The notes under the pieces are model-generated. The model searched no databases, had not been told where the DNA came from, and saw only the letters and a program-made list of their open reading frames with translations. Shown here in pieces: positions 26,687-34,292 of a DNA stretch of 64,000 nt (position 1 is the first letter of the stretch; each line of letters starts with the position of its first letter). The DNA lies in NCBI RefSeq assembly GCF_028610625.1, contig NZ_JAQQWU010000007.1:1-64000 (forward strand). The letters are read 5' to 3'. Made by a program: the position numbers and the translations under genes. This DNA is from Guptibacillus spartinae (GTDB lineage Bacteria; Bacillota; Bacilli; Bacillales; Guptibacillaceae).

Positions 26687-28105
26687 ATGGCGAGATTTGT
26701 ACTCCATACAGAGAGCAGCAAACCGTTGTACAAACAAATCGTTGATTACTATGAAAATTCAATTATAAATGGCTCTCTCCAAGCGGGTAATACCCTACCA
26801 GCTGAACGCGATCTAGCAGTTCAACTTGGAGTGAATCGGAGCACTGTTACGACTGCTTATGCTGAATTACGAGCAAATGGGCTTATTACATCTAGACAAG
26901 GAAGTGGGACGCGAGTCAGTTTAGATGCGGCCGACTTAATCCCTAGTCATTCTACTACCTGGAATAAGCTTCGAAATCAGCATTTATCTGAAGACACACC
27001 GTTAGCAGAAAAATCTTATTCCAAGATGAATGATTCCTCGTTCATTAACTTAAACTCAAGTATTCCGGCGCCTGAGTTGTGCCTTGCTCGAAATGCCTAT
27101 GATTTAGCCACCTATACAACGAATAGCGAACAAACTTCTCCAACGACCATTCAATTGAATCACGCAATTACTCAGTTTATTCAATACTCTCCTTCGACTG
27201 AAAGCATGGTATTGTCATCCAGTCTTGAACAAGCTGTGCTGTTAGCTATGAAATGTTTTCTAAACCCCGGAGATGTGATTGCGGTTGAGGAGCCGATAAA
27301 CGATTCACTACTGAATCTTTTTTTAGCTTCTGGCATCCAGGTTATTCGTTACTCTAATGAGCAACCTTTAAGCAACCTACAATTCCTAAAAGATGGAATT
27401 AAACTAATTATTTCTAGTTCACTAACAGCCCATGACTGCTCTTTAACGCAAGCCGCTCTAACCCAACAAAGAAAAAAAATAATAACCTTATGTGAAAAAA
27501 TAGGAATTCCTATTATAGAGTTAGTTGAATTCTCTTTGCTCAAAGGATTTCACGATAACAATCCCCATTCATTTTACGAACTTGGCATGGAGCGAAAACT
27601 CGTCTTGCAAATCGGACACATTACAGGTATCGCCCCTGGTTTAAGTTTAGGATGGATTTTAGGCCCTGAACATGTCTTAAAGCGAGTATCGGAAGTTCAA
27701 GTTCAACTTAGCATGATCCCTTCACCCGTTTTTCTTGAAATTATTTATAACATTATTCATTCAAAAGAAATCCATAAACACATTGAAGAGGTAAAAGAAG
27801 AATTACTTGAAAGAAAACAACAAGTTCACAACAAACTAAATACTTTAAAAGACCAAATAACCTTTTTAAAGGTAGAAGACACTACGGCAATCTGGTTTGA
27901 TTTTAAACCCGCCTTACATCTTGAGGAATTGATGGATGCGCTTTTTGAAGCACATGTATTGCTTTCACCTTCACTTCATGAAGAAGCTGTCAGGATCAAA
28001 ATACCTCTTGCTACCTTATCGAAAGAAAACCTACTTGAAGCAACAAGTCGCCTCATTAGCGTACTAAACACTTTACACATCAGACAGTTTGCAGAAATTT
28101 ACTAA
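26687..28105 (+). CDS. GntR/MocR-family regulator with degenerate aminotransferase domain
   Basis: 472 residues. An N-terminal GntR winged helix (about 5-80: 'PLYKQIVDYYENSIINGSLQAGNTLPAERDLA', 'VNRSTVTTAYAELRANGLITSRQGSGTRV') is followed by a fold-type I aminotransferase-like domain. The region aligned to the PLP-lysine motif (usually SK-x-x-x-PGLRLG) reads 'GHITGIAPGLSLGW', with T313 in the lysine position. The Asp-Tyr block (usually EDDYDGEF) reads 'IELVEFSLLKGF'. It therefore probably does not bind PLP as a Schiff base. It is divergent from oppA. The start ATG follows GAGGTGATGGGCA. Confidence 0.85.
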   Translation: MARFVLHTESSKPLYKQIVDYYENSIINGSLQAGNTLPAERDLAVQLGVNRSTVTTAYAELRANGLITSRQGSGTRVSLDAADLIPSHSTTWNKLRNQHLSEDTPLAEKSYSKMNDSSFINLNSSIPAPELCLARNAYDLATYTTNSEQTSPTTIQLNHAITQFIQYSPSTESMVLSSSLEQAVLLAMKCFLNPGDVIAVEEPINDSLLNLFLASGIQVIRYSNEQPLSNLQFLKDGIKLIISSSLTAHDCSLTQAALTQQRKKIITLCEKIGIPIIELVEFSLLKGFHDNNPHSFYELGMERKLVLQIGHITGIAPGLSLGWILGPEHVLKRVSEVQVQLSMIPSPVFLEIIYNIIHSKEIHKHIEEVKEELLERKQQVHNKLNTLKDQITFLKVEDTTAIWFDFKPALHLEELMDALFEAHVLLSPSLHEEAVRIKIPLATLSKENLLEATSRLISVLNTLHIRQFAEIY

Positions 28106-28133
28106 GGAAGGAAAACTCGATATACAATCTAAA

Positions 28134-28156
28134 AAGCGCTGCTCATAGCAGCGCTT
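28134..28156. terminator. Bidirectional terminator between mocR and a small gene
   Basis: Perfect 10-bp arms AAGCGCTGCT/AGCAGCGCTT with a 3-nt loop; on the minus strand a TTTT tail follows. Confidence 0.85.
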
Positions 28157-28161
28157 CGTTG

Positions 28162-28284
28162 TTATTTCTTTTTCTTTTTTCGTTTAGAGTCGTACGTTAT
28201 TCCTACTTCTACACCCGTACCCTGTCCTTCAGGTTGGGATGAAGCCAGGCCATTGGTTGTAGGGTTAGCTTTATGTTTTGCCAT
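28162..28284 (-). CDS. Small basic protein, spore-protein-like
   Basis: A 40-residue peptide starting MAKHKANPTTNGLASSQPEG and ending in a run of lysines (KRKKKKK). It has a perfect GGAGGTG site and a terminator directly downstream. The composition (MAK start, Asn/Gly/Gln-rich middle, basic tail) recalls the minor small acid-soluble spore proteins and YuzL-like peptides of Bacillaceae, but I cannot place it in a named family. Confidence 0.7.
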   Translation of the reverse strand: MAKHKANPTTNGLASSQPEGQGTGVEVGITYDSKRKKKKK

Positions 28285-28368
28285 TCTTCTCACCTCCCCT
28301 TTTTTAGCGTTACCATGGACTGTCTTTCTTATCCGACCATTTAGAAGGAGGAGAGCGAATGAGATTGG

Positions 28369-28866
28369 CTAAGAAGAAAAGTGTGTCAAAGAACTTCCAT
28401 GCTTATTCATAAAGACTTCTATTTGAAGTTTATGGTGATCATCGTGCTCAATAAGGCCTTTAATGTAGCTTGTAAGGCAATTTGGATACTTATCGATGTA
28501 AAATGTACTCTTCCACTCGATTGGATTAATTCGCTGAAGACGTTCCACCACTTGCCTTCTCGCTTCTATGGTTTCAGCAATTAATTTTTCTTTTGATAAG
28601 CCAGATCTCGCATACTCTGCTGCACGCTGATTGACTTCTTCTACATGATCCAGTCTAGGTAGATTGGCTTCACTATGAAGAAAAGGAATTCTTTCTTTAA
28701 GAAGATAATGATCCCATTTCATGATATGAGACAGAATTTCAGCTGGAGACCATTTCCCTTGTTTAATAGGCTGAAAAAAAACATCCTTACTCATCTTTAG
28801 TGCAGTCGATTCTAACCAAGTAATTAGCGAAGCATATTCGTTTAAAACAGAGCGTTTATCCGTCAT
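28369..28866 (-). CDS. DinB superfamily protein
   Basis: 165 residues, all alpha-helical. Motifs 'KWSPAEILSHIMKWDHYL' (first metal His) and 'YIKGLIEHDDHHKLQIE' (two further His) are the three-histidine DinB/YfiT-like metal site. Related proteins include bacillithiol S-transferases and metal-dependent hydrolases, so a thiol-transferase role is possible. The gene lies 20 bp downstream of rsgA on the same strand and may be in the same attenuated operon. Confidence 0.82.
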   Translation of the reverse strand: MTDKRSVLNEYASLITWLESTALKMSKDVFFQPIKQGKWSPAEILSHIMKWDHYLLKERIPFLHSEANLPRLDHVEEVNQRAAEYARSGLSKEKLIAETIEARRQVVERLQRINPIEWKSTFYIDKYPNCLTSYIKGLIEHDDHHKLQIEVFMNKHGSSLTHFSS

Positions 28867-28887
28867 CTAATCCGTCTCCTTCCCCAG

Positions 28888-29940
28888 CTAGCGATGTTTT
28901 CTCGTACGATCTCCGGCTATCTTTTTCCATTTTTTCTTTTCATCAAGCTGAGCTTTTTTATTCGTTTGTCGTTCGAGAAATGCAAGCTCACGATGAAATT
29001 TTTTATAATTCTCAAACCTTCTTTCTTCTAATACCCCTTCGTCTATGGCATTTCTTACGGCACACCTTGGTTCACCATCATGCCTGCAATCTCTAAAGCG
29101 ACATTGTTGTGCAAATGCCTCAATATCAGGGAAGCCTTGAGAAAGATAATCTGTTTCCCAGAGCTGAAGCTCTCTCATACCAGGCGTATCAATTAGGACG
29201 CCACCTGATGGAAGCATAATTAGCTCACGACTGGTTGTCGTATGCTTTCCTTTACCATCACCCTCGCGGATATCTTGTACAACCTGTATATCTTGGCCAT
29301 ATAGCTTATTAATAAGAGTAGATTTTCCAGCACCTGAAGAGCCGAGGAGAGCAGTAGTCGTGCCCTCCGTTAAATAAGGGAATAAGCTCTCTAGTCCTGC
29401 TTCAGTCGCTGAACTCACGACATGAATTGGCACCCCTACAGCCATGCTAGATAGTGCACCTACTTTTTCTTCAATATCCTCACAAAGATCTGCTTTACTG
29501 AGGACAATTACGGGGTTGGCGCCACTTTCCCATGCCATGAGAAGGTATCGTTCAATCCGACTTGGACTAAAGTCTTGGTTGAGAGCATTAACAAGAAAGA
29601 CTGTGTCAACATTGGCTACAATAATTTGTTCCTCTGTAGTGGTACCGGCTATTTTTCTTGAAAATTTACTTTTCCTAGGAAAAAGATAGTGGATCATTGC
29701 TTTTTGATCCGTTCCAGGACTTATCAATACCCAATCACCAACCGCTGGCAGAGAATCACGATGTTCGGCTTCAAACCTGAACTTACCTGAAAGCTCTGCT
29801 GTGTAAGTTTCTTCTCCTGTTGAAAGCACATAACTTCCTCGATGCTCCATTCTCACTCGAGCTGGGAGTAATTCTTTTTTATTTACCGTCTGATACGTAT
29901 CTTCAAAAAATGAGTTCCATCCTAATGCGATTCGATTCAA
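28888..29940 (-). CDS. rsgA: Ribosome small-subunit GTPase RsgA (long paralogue)
   Basis: 350 residues: an N-terminal OB fold (about 20-100), then a circularly permuted GTPase domain with G4 'SKAD' (148-151) before the P loop 'GSSGAGKS' (200-207), switch 'GKHTTT' and G3 'DTPGM' (251-255). A zinc finger is formed by C280, C285, H287 and C293. RsgA/YjeQ matures the 30S subunit and releases assembly factors. B. subtilis YloQ is about 50 residues shorter and sits with prpC-prkC; this copy is alone, so it is probably a second, specialised paralogue. It starts at a TTG seven bases after GGAGG. The leader carries a leader-peptide attenuator. Confidence 0.92.
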   Translation of the reverse strand: MNRIALGWNSFFEDTYQTVNKKELLPARVRMEHRGSYVLSTGEETYTAELSGKFRFEAEHRDSLPAVGDWVLISPGTDQKAMIHYLFPRKSKFSRKIAGTTTEEQIIVANVDTVFLVNALNQDFSPSRIERYLLMAWESGANPVIVLSKADLCEDIEEKVGALSSMAVGVPIHVVSSATEAGLESLFPYLTEGTTTALLGSSGAGKSTLINKLYGQDIQVVQDIREGDGKGKHTTTSRELIMLPSGGVLIDTPGMRELQLWETDYLSQGFPDIEAFAQQCRFRDCRHDGEPRCAVRNAIDEGVLEERRFENYKKFHRELAFLERQTNKKAQLDEKKKWKKIAGDRTRKHR

Positions 29941-29978
29941 TTGAAAGCCTCCTGATTAATAAGTGTGCGTATAACAAA

Positions 29979-30034
29979 GAGCCGTACACAAATGCCGGCT
30001 CCTCTCATACAATCAGCCACTTTGACTGATAACG
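29979..30034 (-). other. Further hairpins in the rsgA leader
   Basis: Downstream of the attenuator U run, the minus-strand RNA can form ATCAG/CTGAT (30011-30029) and GAGCCG/CGGCTC (29979-30001, followed by TTTGTT). These lie before the rsgA ribosome site and may affect RNA stability or act as a second weak terminator. Confidence 0.4.
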
Positions 30035-30071
30035 AAAAAAAAACATGGACATGTGGGGTGCACAGTCCATG
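30035..30071 (-). terminator. Attenuator terminator in the rsgA leader
   Basis: Minus strand: CATGGAC (30065-30071) pairs with GTCCATG (30044-30050), followed at once by nine T (30035-30043). The first arm overlaps GGACTGTGCAC (30058-30068), which is perfectly complementary to GTGCACAGTCC inside the leader ORF (30116-30126). The terminator and the 11-bp antiterminator are therefore mutually exclusive. Confidence 0.75.
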
Positions 30072-30106
30072 GTTTTAATCTTATTAAACAGAAGTAAAAA
30101 TACTTC

Positions 30107-30169
30107 TCACCACTCGGACTGTGCACGATATGAAATTAACAGCGCATTCTTTTTGTTATTTACCATCAT
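30107..30169 (-). CDS. Leader peptide of the rsgA attenuator
   Basis: A 20-codon ORF, MMVNNKKNAL…SEW, ending in TGA. It has a GGAAAGGGG ribosome site six bases before the ATG and lies about 25 nt after the predicted transcription start. Its codons 15-18 (Arg-Ala-Gln-Ser) contain the 5' arm of the antiterminator, and its stop codon begins a 7-bp hairpin (30090-30107). There is no run of a single amino acid, so amino-acid-specific attenuation is unlikely; ribosome-inhibitor sensing is the better model. Confidence 0.65.
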   Translation of the reverse strand: MMVNNKKNALLISYRAQSEW

Positions 30170-30200
30170 GCACAACCCCTTTCCGTTAGTTAGTAGTTTT

Positions 30201-30229
30201 AGTATACGCAACTTGACCACAATTGGCAA
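30201..30229 (-). promoter_or_regulatory. Promoter of the rsgA leader
   Basis: Minus strand: -35 TTGCCA (30224-30229), exact 17-nt spacer, -10 TATACT (30201-30206). It lies between the thiolase stop codon and the leader ORF, showing that rsgA is transcribed independently of thiolase. Confidence 0.8.
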
Positions 30230-30243
30230 TGTTTTCTGACAAA

Positions 30244-31422
30244 TTAGTTTACCTCAACGATTATAGCTATTCCTTGTCCCCCACCAATACATAGGGAAGC
30301 AACACCATATTTTCCATTTCTACGTCTCAATTCTTTTATCAATGTATAAAGTACTCGCGTCCCACTAGCACCAACCGGATGTCCTAAAGCGATTGCCCCT
30401 CCGTTCACATTCACACGTGAGCGATCAAGCTCAAGTTCTTTTTCAACCGCTAAATACTGAGCTGCAAATGCTTCGTTCACTTCAATCAAGTCCATTTCTT
30501 GCAACGTCAGTCCTGCTTTCTTCAATGCTTGGCGTATAGCAGGAACCGGACCGATTCCCATGATTGAAGGATCTACTCCTGCTATTCCCCAGGAGACAAT
30601 GCGAGCAAGCGGCTTGAGATTCTTTGACGTAACGTACTCTTCTTCTGCTAATACAACCGATGCTGCTCCATCGTTAATTCCACTTGCATTTCCACCAGTG
30701 ACCGTTCCATCTTTTTTAAATGCAGGCTTTAAATTGGCTAGCTTATCGGCAGTCGTTCCTTCGCGAATATGCTCATCAATGGAAAAGGTTTCAATTCCTT
30801 TCTTTCCTTTTATCTCAACCGGTGCAATTTCGTCCGCAAATAAGCCTTTTTCTCTTGCATCCGCTGCTTTTTGCTGACTTTGAGTAGCGAACTCATCCTG
30901 ATCTTCTCTAGAAATCCCATATTTTTTTGCAAGGTTCTCCCCCGTTATCCCCATTCCAGTTCCGGTATACTCATCCGTTAACGTCGCCAACAGCATATCA
31001 TCCATTTTTGGAGCGCCCATTTTAGCTCCAAAACGACTTCCTCTTAAAGTATATGGAGATAAGCTCATATTCTCAGCTCCTCCGGCGAGAGCAGTTTGGC
31101 CATCTCCCATCATGATGGATTGAGCGGCTGAAATGACGGCTTGCATGCCAGACCCACACAGACGATTTACTGTTAGCGCAGGACTTTCAATTGGGATTCC
31201 TGTCCCAAGGGCAATATGACGTGCAAGATAAGAGGCATTTGATGTGGAATGAATGACATTTCCAATCACAGAAAGAGCAATTTCGCTAGCCTCTATCCCA
31301 CTTTTTTTGAGCGCTTCCTTACTTGCTGTGATTCCTAACTCAGTTGGACTAATATCCTTAAGTGAACCTCCAAATGATCCAAATGGCGTTCTTGCACCTT
31401 CCAAAATAAAAACGTCTTTCAT
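30244..31422 (-). CDS. Thiolase (acetyl-CoA C-acetyltransferase)
   Basis: 392 residues, a cytosolic thiolase with active-site Cys in 'VNRLCGSGMQAVISAAQS', His in 'NGGAIALGHPVGASGTR' and the second Cys in 'VASLCIGGGQGIA'. It condenses two acetyl-CoA to acetoacetyl-CoA or cleaves 3-ketoacyl-CoA. Size and motifs fit MmgA/AtoB-type enzymes. No other fatty-acid or mevalonate genes are adjacent. The start is the ATG at 31422, behind GGAGGGG; an ATG six codons upstream overlaps that site. A cre-like site overlaps its promoter. Confidence 0.93.
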   Translation of the reverse strand: MKDVFILEGARTPFGSFGGSLKDISPTELGITASKEALKKSGIEASEIALSVIGNVIHSTSNASYLARHIALGTGIPIESPALTVNRLCGSGMQAVISAAQSIMMGDGQTALAGGAENMSLSPYTLRGSRFGAKMGAPKMDDMLLATLTDEYTGTGMGITGENLAKKYGISREDQDEFATQSQQKAADAREKGLFADEIAPVEIKGKKGIETFSIDEHIREGTTADKLANLKPAFKKDGTVTGGNASGINDGAASVVLAEEEYVTSKNLKPLARIVSWGIAGVDPSIMGIGPVPAIRQALKKAGLTLQEMDLIEVNEAFAAQYLAVEKELELDRSRVNVNGGAIALGHPVGASGTRVLYTLIKELRRRNGKYGVASLCIGGGQGIAIIVEVN

Positions 31423-31444
31423 CTTTTCCCCTCCATTCACCTCT

Positions 31445-31474
31445 ATTTTACAAATAAAAGGAAAGCGTTTACAA
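31445..31474 (-). promoter_or_regulatory. Thiolase promoter with cre-like site
   Basis: Minus strand: -35 TTGTAA (31469-31474), 18-nt spacer, -10 TAAAAT (31445-31450). On the plus strand 31460-31473 reads GGAAAGCGTTTACA, matching the CcpA cre consensus at 13 of 14 positions and overlapping the -35, which suggests glucose repression. Confidence 0.6.
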
Positions 31475-31609
31475 CTTTTTTTCTAAGGATTCCGATTCCA
31501 TAAGATCATTCAAGGAATAACTAGCATCCCTCTCCTTTGAAGCACCACTTCGGTAAAGTGTTCGAGTTCAGAGAGCACCACTTTGATAGGCGTATTCATT
31601 TGAACATCC

Positions 31610-32056
31610 TTACTCTATTACATAGCTTAGTCGAATCATATCCCGACAAGCAATTCCGTTTTCAATAATCGGTTCCGGATAACTATCAAAAAAACCTTCA
31701 ATAATTTCTGTGATTCGAAAGTGGCATTTCTGATAGAGCGCTAATTGATCGAGACTCGAATTACCAGTCCCGATGACAACCTTCTTTGCGCCATGAGTTG
31801 CAGATTTTTGGATGGCGTCATGAATAAGCAGCTTCCCTATCCCCTGCCCTCTTCTATCCTCTCTTACAGCAATATTAATAATCTCAGATGTGTACTCTTC
31901 TTTTTTCACTAGGACATAGACCCCAATGATTTCTTCCTTCTCCACCGCTACGTAACAATATCCCTCTCTTATATAACGGTCAATATGAGCGGAAGATGGA
32001 TCAGCTTCAAGTAGAAGATGATAAGGAAAGTTCTGTTTAATCTGTTTGATTTTCAC
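31610..32056 (-). CDS. GNAT family N-acetyltransferase
   Basis: About 148 residues from the GTG at 32056, which is eight bases after an AAAGGAG; the open frame extends 26 codons further without a ribosome site. The acetyl-CoA loop is 'VREDRRGQGIGKLLIHDAI' and the C-terminal strand 'GTGNSSLDQLALYQKCHFRITEI' fits the YjdJ/PaiA-like group seen in Bacillus. The acceptor is unknown. Confidence 0.8.
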   Translation of the reverse strand: MKIKQIKQNFPYHLLLEADPSSAHIDRYIREGYCYVAVEKEEIIGVYVLVKKEEYTSEIINIAVREDRRGQGIGKLLIHDAIQKSATHGAKKVVIGTGNSSLDQLALYQKCHFRITEIIEGFFDSYPEPIIENGIACRDMIRLSYVIE

Positions 32057-32136
32057 TCCAACCACTCCTTTACCCACTTTATTCTCACATTTTGCATTAA
32101 CGTCATAACCAATGCCTCCTATCTTTAAAAACAAAA

Positions 32137-32158
32137 AAATCGTGCCTCAGCACGATTT
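32137..32158 (-). terminator. Terminator of the 80-residue membrane protein gene
   Basis: 9-bp arms AAATCGTGC/GCACGATTT, 4-nt loop, and on the minus strand a T run. It overlaps the stop codon of the upstream gene. Confidence 0.85.
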
Positions 32159-32396
32159 AAGATGATTTTATTTTAGAAGTAATGCCCAAACTGATTACCA
32201 ATGATAAAACCAAACTTATCAGATCGATGGGGTTATATAAAAGGCCGAATGTCACTGTTCTCGTTAATTGCTGCGCCTTACCCCAAACCGTTAACCACTC
32301 TGGTTGGAACACTGCATTCACAACCGAACCAATTATTAAGTTTAAAATAAAATAAAGGCAAACCAGACTGATTGTAAATATAACATATTTCTTCAA
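32157..32396 (-). CDS. Small two-span membrane protein
   Basis: About 79 residues with two hydrophobic segments ('VIFTISLVCLYFILNLIIG' and 'IDLISLVLSLVISLGIT') separated by a Trp-containing loop. I do not recognise the family. The start is uncertain: a TTG at 32396 is nine bases from GGAG, while the longest frame begins at a TTG at 32417 upstream of that site. Confidence 0.55.
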   Translation of the reverse strand: MKKYVIFTISLVCLYFILNLIIGSVVNAVFQPEWLTVWGKAQQLTRTVTFGLLYNPIDLISLVLSLVISLGITSKIKSS

Positions 32397-32532
32397 AACA
32401 TCATGCTCCTTCTCCAAACGTCTTCTGCGTTATTGTAACCTGTTCGAAACAGATTTCACAAATCCATAGGAGACGCACACCTTTAGAATTAGTGCCATAA
32501 GGTAAGAGTAACACGTCTACAGGAGGACAATG

Positions 32533-32889
32533 ATGTCATTTAATCACAATCAATCTAGCGAATGGCCTTATTCTCCCTTTTTCCACTCTTATTATCGTCC
32601 TTACCCGCCTATTGAAGTGACCCGCTTCCAGCGTTCAGCTGCAACATGTACAAATCTCATGGAGCAAGGGAAAAAACTCCTAGATAAAGTGAACAAGGAT
32701 GCCCAGTTTGCTCATGAATTAAAAGATGCAGCACAAAAAAATGATCAATCTCATGTTCACTCTTTAATTCAAGCGGCTGGTGTCACTTCTCCCTTCCATC
32801 TTTCCTATACCCCAGATGCCATACGTATCGATTTTAATGCAGGAAACGATGATCGTTGTAGCGAGTTCACTGTGAAACTTTGCTGGTAA
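32533..32889 (+). CDS. Conserved Bacillaceae hypothetical protein
   Basis: 118 residues, soluble. An aromatic/Pro-rich N terminus ('WPYSPFFHSYYRPYPP') is followed by a helical segment 'LMEQGKKLLDKVNKDAQFAHELKDAAQKND', then 'LIQAAGVTSPFHLSYTPDAIRIDF' and a C-terminal beta strand ending in W. I have a vague recollection of similar Bacillus proteins of unknown function, with the same 'YTPDGI.I.F…C…L.W' ending. The second of two adjacent ATGs has the better spacing (6 bases) to AGGAGG. Confidence 0.7.
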   Translation: MSFNHNQSSEWPYSPFFHSYYRPYPPIEVTRFQRSAATCTNLMEQGKKLLDKVNKDAQFAHELKDAAQKNDQSHVHSLIQAAGVTSPFHLSYTPDAIRIDFNAGNDDRCSEFTVKLCW

Positions 32890-32892
32890 AAC

Positions 32893-33360
32893 TTATTTTA
32901 ACTTTCTACGGAGAGATAAATAAAAGACACTCATTTGAACAAATGGTAGCAGCAGCAAAACCAAAATGGGATAGCCTGAGAAATCTTTCGAAATGACAGG
33001 CTGCAAAGTCATAGCTGCAATTAAAAGTGGCGAAGCAAACATCATTGCAATGTAAGCATTTCGACAAGCATGGGCCGTCAAGTTTTTTTCTCGTTCATCG
33101 TCTTCACATAGTTCGGAAGGAAGCAGAAGAGCTTCTTTCCACCCTTTGTTATTTCTTCTCTTATTGCGAGTAATCACAAATCCAATAATACTAGCAACGA
33201 GAAGAGTAATCAGGATAGGTGTCATGTTAATCATTACTTCATCCCCATTACCGCTCATGAAATTTTGAAATTGGGATGCGGCATCGTAATAGGTTACCAT
33301 TGCCCATCCAAAAAGACCAAGAACAATGACATTCAACATGTAAATCACAGATAACTTCAT
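32893..33360 (-). CDS. Four-span membrane protein co-transcribed with XRE regulator
   Basis: 155 residues with hydrophobic segments near 4-24, 46-63, 103-121 and 130-148 and a charged middle loop containing 'LCEDDEREKNLTAHACRNAYIAMM'. This 'DERE…A…A' signature is typical of DUF2178/DUF3169-like membrane proteins that pair with small XRE regulators in Firmicutes. The start overlaps the end of the XRE gene by four bases, so they are one operon. The role is unknown. Confidence 0.75.
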   Translation of the reverse strand: MKLSVIYMLNVIVLGLFGWAMVTYYDAASQFQNFMSGNGDEVMINMTPILITLLVASIIGFVITRNKRRNNKGWKEALLLPSELCEDDEREKNLTAHACRNAYIAMMFASPLLIAAMTLQPVISKDFSGYPILVLLLLPFVQMSVFYLSLRRKLK

Positions 33361-33563
33361 TCCGATTCCTCCTGTAATTGAAATACTTCTTCCATTGCCA
33401 TGTCAAATTCACGACAGATCTTCATTGCAAGCAATAAAGATGGGACATACTCTCCCTTTTCAACAGCGGCAATCGTTTGCCTTGTTACATCCACTTTGGA
33501 AGCTAGCTGCTGCTGTGTTAATTGGAATCGTGCTCTTAGCTCTCTAATTCGATTCTTCAGCAT
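33357..33563 (-). CDS. Small XRE-family transcriptional regulator (YozG/YvaO-like)
   Basis: 68 residues consisting almost only of an HTH_3 domain: 'RIRELRARFQLTQQQLASKVDVTRQTIAAVEKGEYVPSLLLAMKICREF'. The conserved 'VTRQTIAAIEKG.Y.PSL.LA..I' pattern is that of the compact Cro/CI-type regulators encoded directly upstream of a membrane protein gene. It probably represses its own operon through the palindrome at 33619-33633. AGGAG lies eight bases before the ATG. Confidence 0.88.
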   Translation of the reverse strand: MLKNRIRELRARFQLTQQQLASKVDVTRQTIAAVEKGEYVPSLLLAMKICREFDMAMEEVFQLQEESE

Positions 33564-33596
33564 CCCCTTAACTCCTCGCTCATCTCTTATAATAGT

Positions 33597-33633
33597 ATTC
33601 TACACCAAACAAAATGTTAAGTAAACCTTACTT
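33597..33633 (-). promoter_or_regulatory. Promoter and palindromic operator of the XRE operon
   Basis: Minus strand: -35 TTTACT (33620-33625), 17-nt spacer, -10 TAGAAT (33597-33602). The -35 sits inside the palindrome AAGTAA-ACC-TTACTT (33619-33633), a likely autorepression site for the XRE protein. Confidence 0.65.
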
Positions 33634-33667
33634 TAAGTTATTTTTATTTAACATTATACCAAATAAA

Positions 33668-33690
33668 AAAAGCCTGGTAGCCAGGCTTTT
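33668..33690 (-). terminator. Terminator of the universal stress protein gene
   Basis: 10-bp arms AAAAGCCTGG/CCAGGCTTTT with a 3-nt loop, overlapping the stop codon of the usp gene; T run on the minus strand. Confidence 0.88.
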
Positions 33691-34180
33691 ATTTTACAAT
33701 TAAGACAGGACAAGGAGACTGTTGCGCCACTTTCTCACTAACGCTTCCAAGTACCCATTTTTTAATACCACTTAATCCTCTGCTTCCAATAATGATTAAA
33801 TCAGCTTCTGTCATTACAGCTAGATCTACAATTTCTTTCGCGGGATCACCACTTCTTACTTCGGAATGAACATTAACACCCATATGTTGTAATGTTTCCT
33901 TTACTTCACGTAGGATAGCCTCTCCCTCGCTTCTTTCAATCATGACTCCATTTTGTTGTTCAGGAACCGGCGCCGGGACACCTGCGTGCCCTTCATTTCC
34001 AATACTTCCTGTACCATAGGGAATTCTTGTCGCGGGTTGGCTTGAAAGTTTATTAGATTCTTTTGCAACATGCACTAAATAAATAGAAGCTTTGCTTAAG
34101 TCTGCTAATTTAACCGCTTGATGTAAAGCTTTTTCACTATCTTCAGAACGATCATAAGCCACTACTATTTTTGAATACAT
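33689..34180 (-). CDS. Universal stress protein (UspA family)
   Basis: 163 residues with a Rossmann-like Usp fold. 'YSKIVVAYDRSEDSEKAL' is the N-terminal strand-loop, and 'IIGSRGLSGIKKWVLGSVSEKVAQQSPCPVLIV' contains the ATP-binding G-2x-G-9x-G-S/T motif, so it should bind ATP. A Gly/Pro-rich insertion (about 50-78) is longer than usual. It lies 112 bp downstream of the KtrD-like gene on the same strand. Related proteins are induced by stress or c-di-AMP signals; no such element is visible here. Confidence 0.88.
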   Translation of the reverse strand: MYSKIVVAYDRSEDSEKALHQAVKLADLSKASIYLVHVAKESNKLSSQPATRIPYGTGSIGNEGHAGVPAPVPEQQNGVMIERSEGEAILREVKETLQHMGVNVHSEVRSGDPAKEIVDLAVMTEADLIIIGSRGLSGIKKWVLGSVSEKVAQQSPCPVLIVK

Positions 34181-34292
34181 GATCCTTTCCTCCTTAAGAA
34201 TGAGAAGTAGTATACCTATACCCCTGTTAGGAAGAAAATATTAGCACGAATGAAAACGTATTCTTATTGATACATTTGTTACGGAAGTCTCA

